From positions 1-64,000 of the forward strand of contig NZ_JAECZB010000022.1 of assembly GCF_016056295.1 (NCBI RefSeq): a DNA stretch of 64,000 bases. Reading direction: 5' to 3'. How positions within the stretch are numbered: the stretch's first letter is position 1; each line of letters begins with the position of its first letter. The position numbers and the translations under genes are program-made. This DNA comes from Atlanticothrix silvestris CENA357 (GTDB lineage Bacteria; Cyanobacteriota; Cyanobacteriia; Cyanobacteriales; Nostocaceae). Below, in pieces: positions 43,156-51,411 of this stretch. Under the pieces are notes generated by a model. The model searched no databases, was not told the DNA's origin, and was given only the letters and a program-made list of their open reading frames with translations.

Positions 43156-44304
43156 ATGATGCCAACAATCTCAATTAATGACACTCAGCGTTTGCAACTC
43201 CAACCTTTAGAAATTCCATCGCGGTTACTTTTAGGGCCAGGGCCTTCAAATGCCCATCCCGCAGTACTCCAGGCGATGAATACCTCACCAGTTGGGCATC
43301 TTGACCCAGCTTTCCTGGCACTCATGGATGAAATTCAATCTTTGTTGCGATATGTCTGGCAAACAGAAAACCCCCTGACCATTGCAGTCAGCGGTACAGG
43401 GTCAGCCGCTATGGAAGCAACCATTGCCAACGCCACAGAACCCGGTGATGTAGTTTTGATTGGTGTAGCTGGTTACTTTGGTCATCGCCTCGTAGATATG
43501 GCTGGACGATATGGTGCAGATGTGCGAACTATTAACAAACCGTGGGGGCAAGTCTTCACATTAGATGAACTCCGCACTGCTGTAGAAACTCATCGTCCGA
43601 CGATTTTGGCTTTAGTTCATGCCGAAACTTCCACAGGCGCACGTCAACCTTTAGAAGGAGTTGGTGAACTGTGTCGTGAGTTTGGCACTTTGTTATTGGT
43701 AGATACGGTAACAAGTCTTGGTGGTGTCCCGATATTTTTGGATGCTTGGGGAGTTGACTTGGCTTATAGTTGTAGCCAAAAAGGATTGGGTTGTTCTCCT
43801 GGTGCTTCACCCTTTACCATGAGTCCGCGTGCAGTTGAGAAGTTACAGCAACGCAGTACAAAAGTGGCAAACTGGTATTTGGACATGTCGTTGCTGAGTA
43901 AGTATTGGGGCAAAGAACGCACATATCATCATACAGCACCCATTAACCTGTACTATGGTCTACGGGAAGCCCTACGTTTGGTGGCAGAAGAGGGACTAGC
44001 AAACTGCTGGCAGCGTCATCAAAAAAATGTAGAGTATCTCTGGGAAGGTTTAGAAGACTTGGGACTGAGTATGCATGTTGAACGGGAGTACCGACTGCCA
44101 ACCCTAACCACAGTCCGTATTCCAGCAGGAGTAGATGGTAAAGCGATCGCTCAACAGTTACTGAATGAATATAATATTGAGATTGGCGGCGGTCTAGGCG
44201 AACTCGCTGGTCAAGTCTGGCGAGTAGGATTGATGGGTTTTAACAGCCGTCAAGAAAGCGTTGACCAACTCTTAGCAGCACTACGGCTAGTTTTACCAAA
44301 ATAA
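43156..44304 (+). CDS. alanine-glyoxylate / serine-glyoxylate-type aminotransferase
   Basis: A 382-residue PLP enzyme of the class V (AGT) family. It starts LLLGPGPSNAHPAVLQAM (family hallmark) and has the phosphate-binding VSGTGSAAMEA, HAETSTG, VDTVTSLGG (Asp for the pyridine N) and the Schiff-base Lys in SCSQKGLGCSPG. It ends with IEIGGGLGELAGQVWRVG. In cyanobacteria such enzymes act in photorespiratory glyoxylate-to-glycine conversion. An older annotation as soluble hydrogenase small subunit also attaches to this family and should be ignored. A strong terminator follows at 44317. Confidence 0.92.
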   Translation: MMPTISINDTQRLQLQPLEIPSRLLLGPGPSNAHPAVLQAMNTSPVGHLDPAFLALMDEIQSLLRYVWQTENPLTIAVSGTGSAAMEATIANATEPGDVVLIGVAGYFGHRLVDMAGRYGADVRTINKPWGQVFTLDELRTAVETHRPTILALVHAETSTGARQPLEGVGELCREFGTLLLVDTVTSLGGVPIFLDAWGVDLAYSCSQKGLGCSPGASPFTMSPRAVEKLQQRSTKVANWYLDMSLLSKYWGKERTYHHTAPINLYYGLREALRLVAEEGLANCWQRHQKNVEYLWEGLEDLGLSMHVEREYRLPTLTTVRIPAGVDGKAIAQQLLNEYNIEIGGGLGELAGQVWRVGLMGFNSRQESVDQLLAALRLVLPK

Positions 44305-44316
44305 TTTGAGCTTGAT

Positions 44317-44352
44317 TAGGTGCGTTAACAGCAATAACGCACCTATTTCATT
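44317..44352 (+). terminator. intrinsic terminator after the aminotransferase
   Basis: TAGGTGCGTTA (44317-44327) pairs perfectly with TAACGCACCTA (44335-44345) around a seven-base loop, followed by TTTCATTTT. Confidence 0.85.
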
Positions 44353-44374
44353 TTCAACTCGTAAACTGTCAACC

Positions 44375-44485
44375 TCATTGAAAGAAAAAGCCAGTAATCA
44401 GCAGAGGCAGAAGTATCAGAACAGACACAATTAAAACGAGGGTTGCCGGATCAATCTTGATATGGTTCTTCTGTGGATCGCTCAT
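44375..44485 (-). CDS. possible 36-aa membrane protein
   Basis: A minus-strand frame from ATG at 44485 to TGA at 44375 encodes 36 residues: a polar N-terminus MSDPQKNHIKIDP, then one clean membrane helix ATLVLIVSVLILLPLLITGF and FFQ. The sharp switch from polar to hydrophobic and the stop directly after the helix are typical of small membrane subunits. No good ribosome-binding site is visible and no family was recognised. Confidence 0.4.
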   Translation of the reverse strand: MSDPQKNHIKIDPATLVLIVSVLILLPLLITGFFFQ

Positions 44486-45053
44486 TTGTCACATTCTCTG
44501 TGAAAAAATACATTAACTCAGCCTAAAGGATATTTGTTCCTATTTCCAAACCCCTTGAGGTTGAAAGTATAGTGTTGTTGATCAAATTTAGCTGTCATGC
44601 ATCTAAGTTGCACATCTTTTCGTATGGATTGTTGACCCTTCTCTGCGAGACGCTACGCGAACGACTGCGCTCAGGGTCAAGGCTGAGCGAAGCCGAAGCC
44701 TTGACTGTTAACGATCAGCAATTAACAAACTTAGGAAGTGACTGTGTAATTTAAAGGCATAATAGCTGAGAAAGTGATCATTTCATCAAACAGTCAAGCG
44801 TTCGTGTCAACACATTGCCGAAGCTTAACCTTTTCTTTAACAAAAAATACCCATAATTCTACTTAAATAAGCAGTGTTGCTTACTGGGTATTAACCTGAT
44901 ACTCGTAGTAATGATTATTGTAAATCAATTCAAATTTCCCAAATTGAAAATTTTTGCCTGCGACTACCAAAAATTGCAAAGTCGCTGGACTAACTACCTA
45001 CGATTTACAATCGCGCAAACATGGCAAGCAAAAAATTAGGAGAAAGATAAAAC
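44486..45053. other. intergenic region with interspersed repeat fragments
   Basis: 568 bp. Around 44640-44703 lie GAGACGCTACGCGAACG and AAGGCTGAGCGAAGCCGAAGCCTT, mosaic palindromes common in Nostoc. A 60-codon frame through them is spurious. An AGGAGAAAGATAAAAC ribosome-binding site lies at the right end before the GMC relic. Confidence 0.45.
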
Positions 45054-45566
45054 ATGTCCCAAATGCTAAATCGTCGTCGATTTCTTCAGGCATCGGCGGC
45101 GGCGGCCAGCGTAGGTGTATCCGCTATTCGTACTTCTGCTACTGGTATTGACGAGTATGTTGAGGCGATAGTGATTGGTAGTGGTTTTGGTGGCGCAGTC
45201 GCATCATTGCGCCTTGGTCAGGCAGGAATTGAAACAATAGTACTGGAACGGGGGCGACGATGGCGAATTACTGACGCAGGTGATACTTTCGCTACAACAG
45301 ATAACCCAGATGGTCGTGCTGCGTGGTTGAGTTCCACTACAGTTTTACCCGCACCAGTTCCAGAAGTTCCCATTGATGTATATACTGGCGTTCTCGATGT
45401 CAAAAGAGGTAATGGTATCAATGCCTATCGAGGCGCAGGTGTTGGAGGTGGTTCGCTTATTCCTGGTTCAACTGCTTGCTCAAATCCTTCACTGACTATT
45501 GCTGCTCTGGCAGAACGAAGTATGGATCACTTTCTCAACCGGATTTCTCGGTATCGAAAAATATAA
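45054..45566 (+). pseudogene. truncated GMC-type oxidoreductase with Tat signal
   Basis: The 170-residue frame begins with a twin-arginine-type signal (LNRRRFLQASAAAASVG). It enters an FAD-binding GMC/cholesterol-oxidase-like N-terminal domain: EAIVIGSGFGGAVASLRLG (dinucleotide-binding fold), IVLERGRRW and YRGAGVGGGSLI. Family members are about 500 residues. Here similarity stops near residue 150 and the frame ends with an unrelated tail, so roughly two thirds, including the substrate domain and catalytic His, is missing. AGGAGA is still present before the start. The enzyme is probably non-functional. Confidence 0.75.
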
Positions 45567-45713
45567 CCCGTCGTAGTGGTTAAAAGCTATATAGCGATCG
45601 CCTGCAACTCATCGCAAATCAAAAACACCACCTTAACTAAGGGTACAGGTGAGAACATAAAGAAAGTGATTACAATACTCAAGGTAAAATCCGATTCCCT
45701 TGTCTGATCACTC

Positions 45714-46868
45714 ATGGAAAACTTTGTTTTTTACAACCCAGTCAAAATCCTGTTTGGCAAGGGTCAAATCGCCCATATTAGCGGCGAAATTCCTGCTGAT
45801 GCCAAAATCCTCATGACCTACGGTGGGGGTAGCATCAAAACCAATGGTGTTTATGACCAGGTGAAGTCTGCGTTGGCTGGCTTTGATGTCACTGAATTTG
45901 GCGGTATCGAACCCAACCCCCACTTAGAAACACTATTAAAAGCAGCTGAAGTGGTGCGGAGTCAGGGTATAAACTTTTTACTAGCCGTTGGTGGTGGTTC
46001 GGTTGTTGATGGTACTAAGTTTATTGCCGCTGCGGTTAATTTTGCAGGCGACCCTTGGGATATCTTGGCCAAGCAAGCGTCTATAAAAACTGCTATACCT
46101 TTTGGTGCTGTGTTAACTCTACCAGCAACCGGCTCGGAAATGAATCCGACCTCGGTTATCACTAAAGGAGCAACTCAAGAAAAACTCTACTTTGCTAGTC
46201 CCTTAGTGTTTCCCCGATTTTCTGTTCTCGACCCAGAATCAACTTTTTCCCTACCTCCAAGACAAATTAGCAATGGTATTGTCGATGCTTACACCCATGT
46301 CATGGAACAGTATTTGACTTATCCAGTCAATGCGCCATTGCAAGACCGGATGGCTGAATCTATCCTGCAAACGCTGATTGAAGAAGGTCCAAAAACCTTA
46401 GCTAATCCGCAAGATTATGATGCTAGGGCGAATGTGATGTGGTGCGCGACGATGGCATTAAATGGATTAATTGGCGCAGGAGTTCCCCAAGATTGGGCAA
46501 CCCACATGATTGGTCACGAATTAACAGCAGTGCATGGTTTAGATCATGCTCAAACTTTAGCTGTTGTTTTACCCAGCACTCTCTCAATTAGACGCGATCG
46601 CAAATGGCAAAAACTTCTACAGTATGCACAACGAGTCTGGAATCTTGTTGATGGTTCCGAAGAAGAACGAATTACGGAAGCGATCGCTAAAACTCGTAAC
46701 TTCTTTGAATCTGTTGGTGTACAAACTCGTTTGTCTGATTATGGTGTCGGACTAGACACGATTCCCGTGATTATTGAGCGCTTTGAAAAACGTGGTTTTG
46801 TTCCTTTGGGTGAACAGCAAGATGTCAGTCTTGAGGTTGTCGAGAAGATTTTGACTCTTTGTGCTTAG
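45714..46868 (+). CDS. iron-containing alcohol dehydrogenase (YqhD/BdhA-like)
   Basis: A 384-residue group III alcohol dehydrogenase. It starts NFVFYNPVKILFGKGQI, has the nucleotide-binding GGGSVVDGTKFIA, the LPATGSEMN loop and the metal-binding His/Asp set in IGHELTAVHGLDHAQTLAVVLP. The sequence most resembles NADPH-dependent butanol dehydrogenases / YqhD, broad-range aldehyde reductases that remove toxic short aldehydes. It is followed by a hairpin at 46883 and then a TetR-regulated group of detoxification genes, which fits an aldehyde-stress role. Confidence 0.92.
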   Translation: MENFVFYNPVKILFGKGQIAHISGEIPADAKILMTYGGGSIKTNGVYDQVKSALAGFDVTEFGGIEPNPHLETLLKAAEVVRSQGINFLLAVGGGSVVDGTKFIAAAVNFAGDPWDILAKQASIKTAIPFGAVLTLPATGSEMNPTSVITKGATQEKLYFASPLVFPRFSVLDPESTFSLPPRQISNGIVDAYTHVMEQYLTYPVNAPLQDRMAESILQTLIEEGPKTLANPQDYDARANVMWCATMALNGLIGAGVPQDWATHMIGHELTAVHGLDHAQTLAVVLPSTLSIRRDRKWQKLLQYAQRVWNLVDGSEEERITEAIAKTRNFFESVGVQTRLSDYGVGLDTIPVIIERFEKRGFVPLGEQQDVSLEVVEKILTLCA

Positions 46869-46882
46869 GAATTTATAACTTC

Positions 46883-46903
46883 TAGCAGGCATTTTGCCTG
46901 CTA
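46883..46903 (+). terminator. hairpin after the alcohol dehydrogenase gene
   Basis: TAGCAGGCA (46883-46891) pairs with TGCCTGCTA (46895-46903) around TTT. There is only a weak T run afterwards, so it may be a leaky terminator. Confidence 0.6.
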
Positions 46904-46938
46904 TTGACTCTCAAACAAAGTTCGTATTAAAATCAATC

Positions 46939-46954
46939 AGACCAATCGGTCGGT
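46939..46954 (+). promoter_or_regulatory. candidate TetR operator upstream of its own gene
   Basis: AGACCAATCGGTCGGT contains AGACC-N4-GGTC, ten bases before the TetR ATG (46964). The same core occurs as a near-perfect palindrome before the GST gene (48038-48051). Position and shared half-sites point to autoregulation. Confidence 0.6.
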
Positions 46955-46963
46955 AAACCTTTT

Positions 46964-47551
46964 ATGTCTAAAGGCGAACACACAAAAACCAGGATTCTTC
47001 AACAAGCCGCCGAACTGTTTAACCAACAGGGATATGCTGGCTCGTCTATGTCCGACATTATGCGTGTAACGGGATTGCAAAAAGGAGGAATTTATAATCA
47101 TTTCCCCAGTAAAGATGAGCTAGCACTACAAGCTTTTGACTTTGCGATCGCTTGTGTCAGCAAGCATTACAGATCTGCCTTACGTAGCAAAAGTAATGCA
47201 GTTGAGCGCTTAAAAGCAATTATTGGCGTATTTAGTAATTTTGCAGACAACCCACCCATCCAAGGAGGATGTCCATTACTTAATACTGCTGTGGAAAGTG
47301 ATGATGCTCACCCAGCGCTACGAAAACGAACCCAACAGGCGATGAACTCTTGGCTAAATTTAATTCGGCGAATTATTGAAACAGGAATTGCAAAGGGTGA
47401 AATTCACCCTGAAGTTAATGCTGATGAAATGGCAACTATTATAACTGCAACCTTAGAAGGAGCAATTATGATCAGTAAGCTTTATGGAGACTCTATTCAC
47501 ATGCAAAGAGCAGTTAATCATTTAAATCAATATATAGAAAGCTACCTTTAA
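46964..47551 (+). CDS. TetR/AcrR family repressor, NemR-like
   Basis: A 195-residue repressor. Residues 8-55 form the DNA-binding domain (ILQQAAELFNQQGYAGSSMS, VTGLQKGGIYNHFPSKDEL). The ligand domain has QGGCPLLNTAVESDD, whose Cys103 lines up with the redox-active Cys106 of E. coli NemR (SGCLTVKLSAEV), a sensor of electrophiles and hypochlorite. The gene is followed four bases later by the tautomerase-like gene and then GST. Matching operator palindromes stand before this gene and before GST. I infer that electrophile modification of the cysteine releases the repressor. Confidence 0.9.
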   Translation: MSKGEHTKTRILQQAAELFNQQGYAGSSMSDIMRVTGLQKGGIYNHFPSKDELALQAFDFAIACVSKHYRSALRSKSNAVERLKAIIGVFSNFADNPPIQGGCPLLNTAVESDDAHPALRKRTQQAMNSWLNLIRRIIETGIAKGEIHPEVNADEMATIITATLEGAIMISKLYGDSIHMQRAVNHLNQYIESYL

Positions 47552-47555
47552 ATTC

Positions 47556-47945
47556 ATGGTTCAAATTAAGGTTTACGGTTTAGCAGAAAAACTTAACTCT
47601 ATTAAAACAGAGCTTGCAAAAATTATTCATAGCTCTATTATCGAGGTGTTGCAACTTCCCCATGATAAACGATTTCAGAGATTTTTTCCCCTGGATAAAA
47701 CTGACTTTTACTATCCATCAGATAGGTCAGAAAATTACTTAATCATTGAAATTAGTATGTTTGAGGGACGCACATTAGAAACCAAAAAGCGTTTAATTTA
47801 TGGATTAATTAAGAATATTAATCAAAATTTAAATATCGCTGTTAATGATATTGAAATTACAATCTTTGAAACGTCTCCAGCTAACTGGGGAATTCGGGGT
47901 TTAACTGGTGATGAATTAAACTTAAATTACAAGGTGGATGTTTGA
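47556..47945 (+). CDS. tautomerase superfamily protein, proline-1 absent
   Basis: A 129-residue protein related to the tautomerase-like family, with VQIKVYGLAEKLNSIKTELA and, later, KKRLIYGLIKNINQNL and DIEITIFETSPANWGIRG. Classical tautomerases need Pro right after the initiator Met as the catalytic base; here that residue is Val, so an ordinary tautomerase reaction is unlikely. It begins four bases after the TetR stop and is surely co-transcribed with it. A role in detoxification is an inference from that and from the GST downstream. Confidence 0.8.
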   Translation: MVQIKVYGLAEKLNSIKTELAKIIHSSIIEVLQLPHDKRFQRFFPLDKTDFYYPSDRSENYLIIEISMFEGRTLETKKRLIYGLIKNINQNLNIAVNDIEITIFETSPANWGIRGLTGDELNLNYKVDV

Positions 47946-48037
47946 AATTTAGTTACATTAAATTTGCAATAAAATATTATCAACAAGTAACTCATAACAA
48001 CTGAATTTCCCAAAAGCAAATTTTTTTAGGCATTAAC

Positions 48038-48051
48038 AGACCGTTCGGTCT
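48038..48051 (+). promoter_or_regulatory. candidate TetR operator upstream of GST
   Basis: AGACCG-TT-CGGTCT is a perfect inverted repeat with a two-base centre, ending 31 bases before the GST start codon. It shares AGACC-N4-GGTC with the site before the TetR gene at 46939. Confidence 0.65.
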
Positions 48052-48082
48052 TTTTGTTTGTCAATATTAGGAGCAATGATTC

Positions 48083-48751
48083 ATGCTGAAGTTTTACTAT
48101 AATCCGCGCTCACCGATGGCTCGCCGTGTATGGAGAACCTTGCTAGAAAAGGAAATTTCATTCGAGTCAGTTATACTAAACTTAAACGGCGATCAACTAC
48201 AATCGGAGTTTTTGGCAATTAATCCATTTCATCATGTTCCAGTGATCGTTGATCAAGGTTTTCGAGTAATAGAATCTCTGGCTATTTTGGACTATTTAGA
48301 GACTAAATATCCTACACCTGCGTTATTACCAACAGAAGCTGAGGCTTTAGCCATAGTCAGAATGGTGCAAATGACAGTTACAAATGAACTCTTGCCAAAA
48401 GCAATTTATTTAATGTTTGAAACTGAAGATTCGCCAAAACTTTTACAAGCAAAAGAACATATCGATAAAGTCCTAAATTTTTTAACAGAATGTTTAGGAA
48501 ATAGTCCTTATTTTGCTAGCGAACAGTTGACTTTAGCAGATATTGTCGCCGGAACAGATATGTCTTTATTATCAAAGTCGGGATTTAGTTTTAATAATTA
48601 TCCCAAACTGAAAGATTGGTTTGAGCGTTTGATGCAGCGGGAAATATGGCAAAGAACTGAATTAAATCAAGAAGACTTTGAAAAATTCAAGCGTGTTTTG
48701 AGAATTATGCGTAGACGAAAGCTCAGTCAAGAAAACAAAATAAAAAATTAG
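48083..48751 (+). CDS. glutathione S-transferase
   Basis: A 222-residue GST that conjugates glutathione to electrophiles. The N-terminal thioredoxin-fold domain shows FYYNPRSPMARRVWRTLLE, the cis-Pro segment HHVPVIVDQG and ESLAILDYLETKYP. The C-terminal helical domain has FASEQLTLADIVAGTDMSLL, with the N-capping box. The active Ser/Cys position lies in NPRSPMAR. TAGGAGC lies 10 bases before the ATG and the TetR-type operator at 48038 lies in its promoter. The C-terminal tail is basic (MRRRKLSQENKIKN). Confidence 0.92.
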   Translation: MLKFYYNPRSPMARRVWRTLLEKEISFESVILNLNGDQLQSEFLAINPFHHVPVIVDQGFRVIESLAILDYLETKYPTPALLPTEAEALAIVRMVQMTVTNELLPKAIYLMFETEDSPKLLQAKEHIDKVLNFLTECLGNSPYFASEQLTLADIVAGTDMSLLSKSGFSFNNYPKLKDWFERLMQREIWQRTELNQEDFEKFKRVLRIMRRRKLSQENKIKN

Positions 48752-48840
48752 GCGATCGCACCATACCAATTATCTCAATTAAACCCAGATAAAATCTGAA
48801 TTTCTTAATTACCTAGCTTGCTTCTCACCAAAGACAAGTA

Positions 48841-48861
48841 TTACGAATTACGAATTACGAA
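48841..48861 (+). repeat. heptanucleotide repeat TTACGAA x 3
   Basis: Three perfect TTACGAA heptads. They are the reverse-complement class of the AATTCGT array at 16940 and lie between the GST and MscS genes. Confidence 0.85.
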
Positions 48862-48969
48862 TTGCTTCAAGAATCTATCTTACAGAACACTAATATACAG
48901 ACTTCAGGAGGAATTTAAATTCATCATTTTTGACTATCATCAGCAACGACTGATGAGTGAGGAAATTGG

Positions 48970-49974
48970 ATGAACGCAGAGATATCAGCACTTTTGGACA
49001 AAATGCAGAAGATGGCTAACGACTTCCTGATTCTGCTGCCCAATATTGTGCTGGGATTAATTGTTTTTACAATATTTATAATTATTGGCAGGTCAATTAA
49101 AAGACTGGTCAAGCGCTTGACCCGTGGTCGCCGCCAAGCCCGTAATCTGGGAATGGTGTTAGGTCGATTAGCACAAGGGGCTACAATTCTGGTTGGTCTA
49201 TTTATTGCCCTGTCTATTGTCATTCCTTCAATCAAGGCATCTGATTTAGTGCAACTATTGGGAATTAGTGGGGTCGCAATTGGTTTTGCTTTTCGTGATA
49301 TTCTCCAAAACTTCTTGGCTGGCATTTTAATATTGTTGACAGAGCCATTTCAAATCGATGACCAAATTGTTTTTAAAGATTTTGAAGGTACAGTAGAAAA
49401 TATTGAAACACGAGCTACAACCATTAGAACTTACGATGGTCGCCGGATTGTGATTCCCAATTCTGAGCTATTTACCAATTCGGTAACGGTGAACACTGCC
49501 TTCGAGAACCGCCGCTTAGAATATGATATCGGCGTTGGCTATGGCGATGACCTGGAGTGGACAAAACAGTTAATGCTTGAAGCAATGCACAGTGTAGATA
49601 TTGTACTCAAAGACCCAGCACCTGATGCATTGGTGATGGAACTTGCCGAAAGCACTGTTAATATCCGCGCTCGGTGGTGGATTAGTCCGCCGCGCCGGGC
49701 AGATTCTCTAGATTCAAGAGATCAGGTGATCTCTGCAATCAAGCGCAAACTTGTAGAAAACGGCATCGACTTACCCTTTCCTACCACACAAGTTTTATTC
49801 CACGACCAAACCGAAGAGACAGATGGCGATCGCTCTCGTCAACGTGAAGGCTGGCCCGCAGGTAAAAGCGAAGTTCCCAAACCACGCAGCATCAGTGGTT
49901 CACTCAAGCAACTGGTGCAAATGCAGAATGGCAACAACAAGGTAGATCCCCACAAATCTGACAGCAAATCATGA
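48970..49974 (+). CDS. mscS: small-conductance mechanosensitive channel (MscS family)
   Basis: The 334-residue channel opens under membrane tension to release osmolytes. It has an N-terminal helix (LLPNIVLGLIVFTIFIIIG), a second helix near residues 70-88 (GATILVGLFIALSIVIPS), and the pore helix TM3 with VQLLGISGVAIGFAFRDIL. The cytoplasmic beta domain follows (PFQIDDQIVF, GTVENIETRATTIRTYDG, VIPNSELFTN). After residue about 290 a polar tail is extra to the family core. The gene overlaps the DUF2254 gene by four bases (ATGA), implying coupled translation. Confidence 0.93.
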   Translation: MNAEISALLDKMQKMANDFLILLPNIVLGLIVFTIFIIIGRSIKRLVKRLTRGRRQARNLGMVLGRLAQGATILVGLFIALSIVIPSIKASDLVQLLGISGVAIGFAFRDILQNFLAGILILLTEPFQIDDQIVFKDFEGTVENIETRATTIRTYDGRRIVIPNSELFTNSVTVNTAFENRRLEYDIGVGYGDDLEWTKQLMLEAMHSVDIVLKDPAPDALVMELAESTVNIRARWWISPPRRADSLDSRDQVISAIKRKLVENGIDLPFPTTQVLFHDQTEETDGDRSRQREGWPAGKSEVPKPRSISGSLKQLVQMQNGNNKVDPHKSDSKS

Positions 49975-51305
49975 AGAACGTGCAGTTGGCAAAACTTTGG
50001 GATGCACTCCACTCTAGTTACTGGTTTTTGCCAGGAATCATCGCACTAGGAGCAATCATCCTGGCGTTTGCCATGATCACCCTTGACCGCCAAATCGGCT
50101 TTGATGGCTTAAGTTGGATTTACACTGGTGGCCCTGATGGAGCGCGAGCAGTTCTTTCTGTGATCGCTGGTTCAATGGTGAGCGTTGCTGCTACAGCCTT
50201 TTCGATCACAATTGTGGCTCTACAACTGGCTTCGGCCAATTTCGGGCCACGGCTGTTGCGTAATTTTATGCGAGATACAGGTAATCAATTAGTCTTAGGC
50301 ACATTTATTGCCACTTTCATTTATTCCTTGATTGTGCTGCGGACTATTTATGGAGAAGATTATGATCTGTTTGTTCCCCATCTGTCGGTAACAATCGGTC
50401 TAATACTAGCGATCGTTAGTATCGGTGTGCTAATTTACTTTATTCATCACGCATCAACTATTATTCAAGCATCCCATGTTATTGAAAGTGTTAGTCACGA
50501 TCTAGATAAAGCAATTGATCGGCTATTTCCAAATAGAATTGGACTTAATCCTCCAGAACACAAGTTGCATCTAGGAGAAATTCCCACTGCTTTCGAGTTA
50601 CAGGCTTACCCAATTAGAGCTAATGGTGATGGTTATCTCCAAGCAATTGATAATCAAAAATTAATGGATATTTCTACTAAGCACAATCTTTTAATTCACA
50701 TTAAGTCTCGACCAAGCAAGTTTGTATTCCAGGGTAATGAGTTGGCTATGGCTTGGCCTGGTGAACGAGTGAATCGAAAACTCACTCAGCAAATTGAACA
50801 GGTATTTATTTTAGGTAGAGAACGCACTGAACAACAGGATGTAGCGTTTCCCATTAATCAATTAGTAGAAATTGCCATGCGCGCCCTTTCTCCTGGAATT
50901 AACGATCCGTTTACAGCGATGCGTTGTATTGATCGACTTTGCGCTGGATTATGCCATTTAGTACAAAGGGAATTTCCCTCACCGTACCGCTATGATGAAG
51001 ACAACAAACTGCGAGTGATTGCCGAACCCATAACTTTTGCAGGAATGGTTAATGATGCCTTTAATCAAATTCGGCAGTACGGCCGTTCTGATGCCGCAGT
51101 CACCATTCATCTACTAGAAGCCATAACTATTGTTGCTAATTACGCCCATAACCCCCAAGACCGAGAAAATTTGCGTCGTCATGCAGACATGATTGAACGA
51201 GGTAGCCATGAGGGATTACCAGAGGAGCAAGACCGCCAGGATGTCCAGGAACAGTATCATAAAGCACTTCAAGCTTTGGAGCAAGAACATGAGATAGATA
51301 GATAA
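49971..51305 (+). CDS. DUF2254 family membrane protein
   Basis: A 444-residue DUF2254 protein with four membrane helices in the first 165 residues (WFLPGIIALGAIILAFAMIT, VLSVIAGSMVSVAATAFSIT, VLGTFIATFIYSLIVLR, ATIGLILAIVSIGVLIYFIH-like). A soluble region follows (ALSPGINDPFTAMRCIDRL, DDAVTIHLLEAITIVA-like, VINDAFNQIRQYG). Function is unknown. Overlap with mscS suggests a shared role in membrane or osmotic stress. The C-terminal 60 residues are highly charged. Confidence 0.9.
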   Translation: MKNVQLAKLWDALHSSYWFLPGIIALGAIILAFAMITLDRQIGFDGLSWIYTGGPDGARAVLSVIAGSMVSVAATAFSITIVALQLASANFGPRLLRNFMRDTGNQLVLGTFIATFIYSLIVLRTIYGEDYDLFVPHLSVTIGLILAIVSIGVLIYFIHHASTIIQASHVIESVSHDLDKAIDRLFPNRIGLNPPEHKLHLGEIPTAFELQAYPIRANGDGYLQAIDNQKLMDISTKHNLLIHIKSRPSKFVFQGNELAMAWPGERVNRKLTQQIEQVFILGRERTEQQDVAFPINQLVEIAMRALSPGINDPFTAMRCIDRLCAGLCHLVQREFPSPYRYDEDNKLRVIAEPITFAGMVNDAFNQIRQYGRSDAAVTIHLLEAITIVANYAHNPQDRENLRRHADMIERGSHEGLPEEQDRQDVQEQYHKALQALEQEHEIDR

Positions 51306-51411
51306 AGCAGAAAAAAAGAGAAATAAGAGGATAAGCGTTCTTTTATTCTAATTTTTCCCTTATTTTCCTGCTTTGCTGAGACATACCCAGAATTTGACCA
51401 CCCGCCTGGGA

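Noticed and set aside
44572-44754. 60-codon open frame
   Set aside because: It passes through mosaic palindromes typical of interspersed repeats, with no family match.
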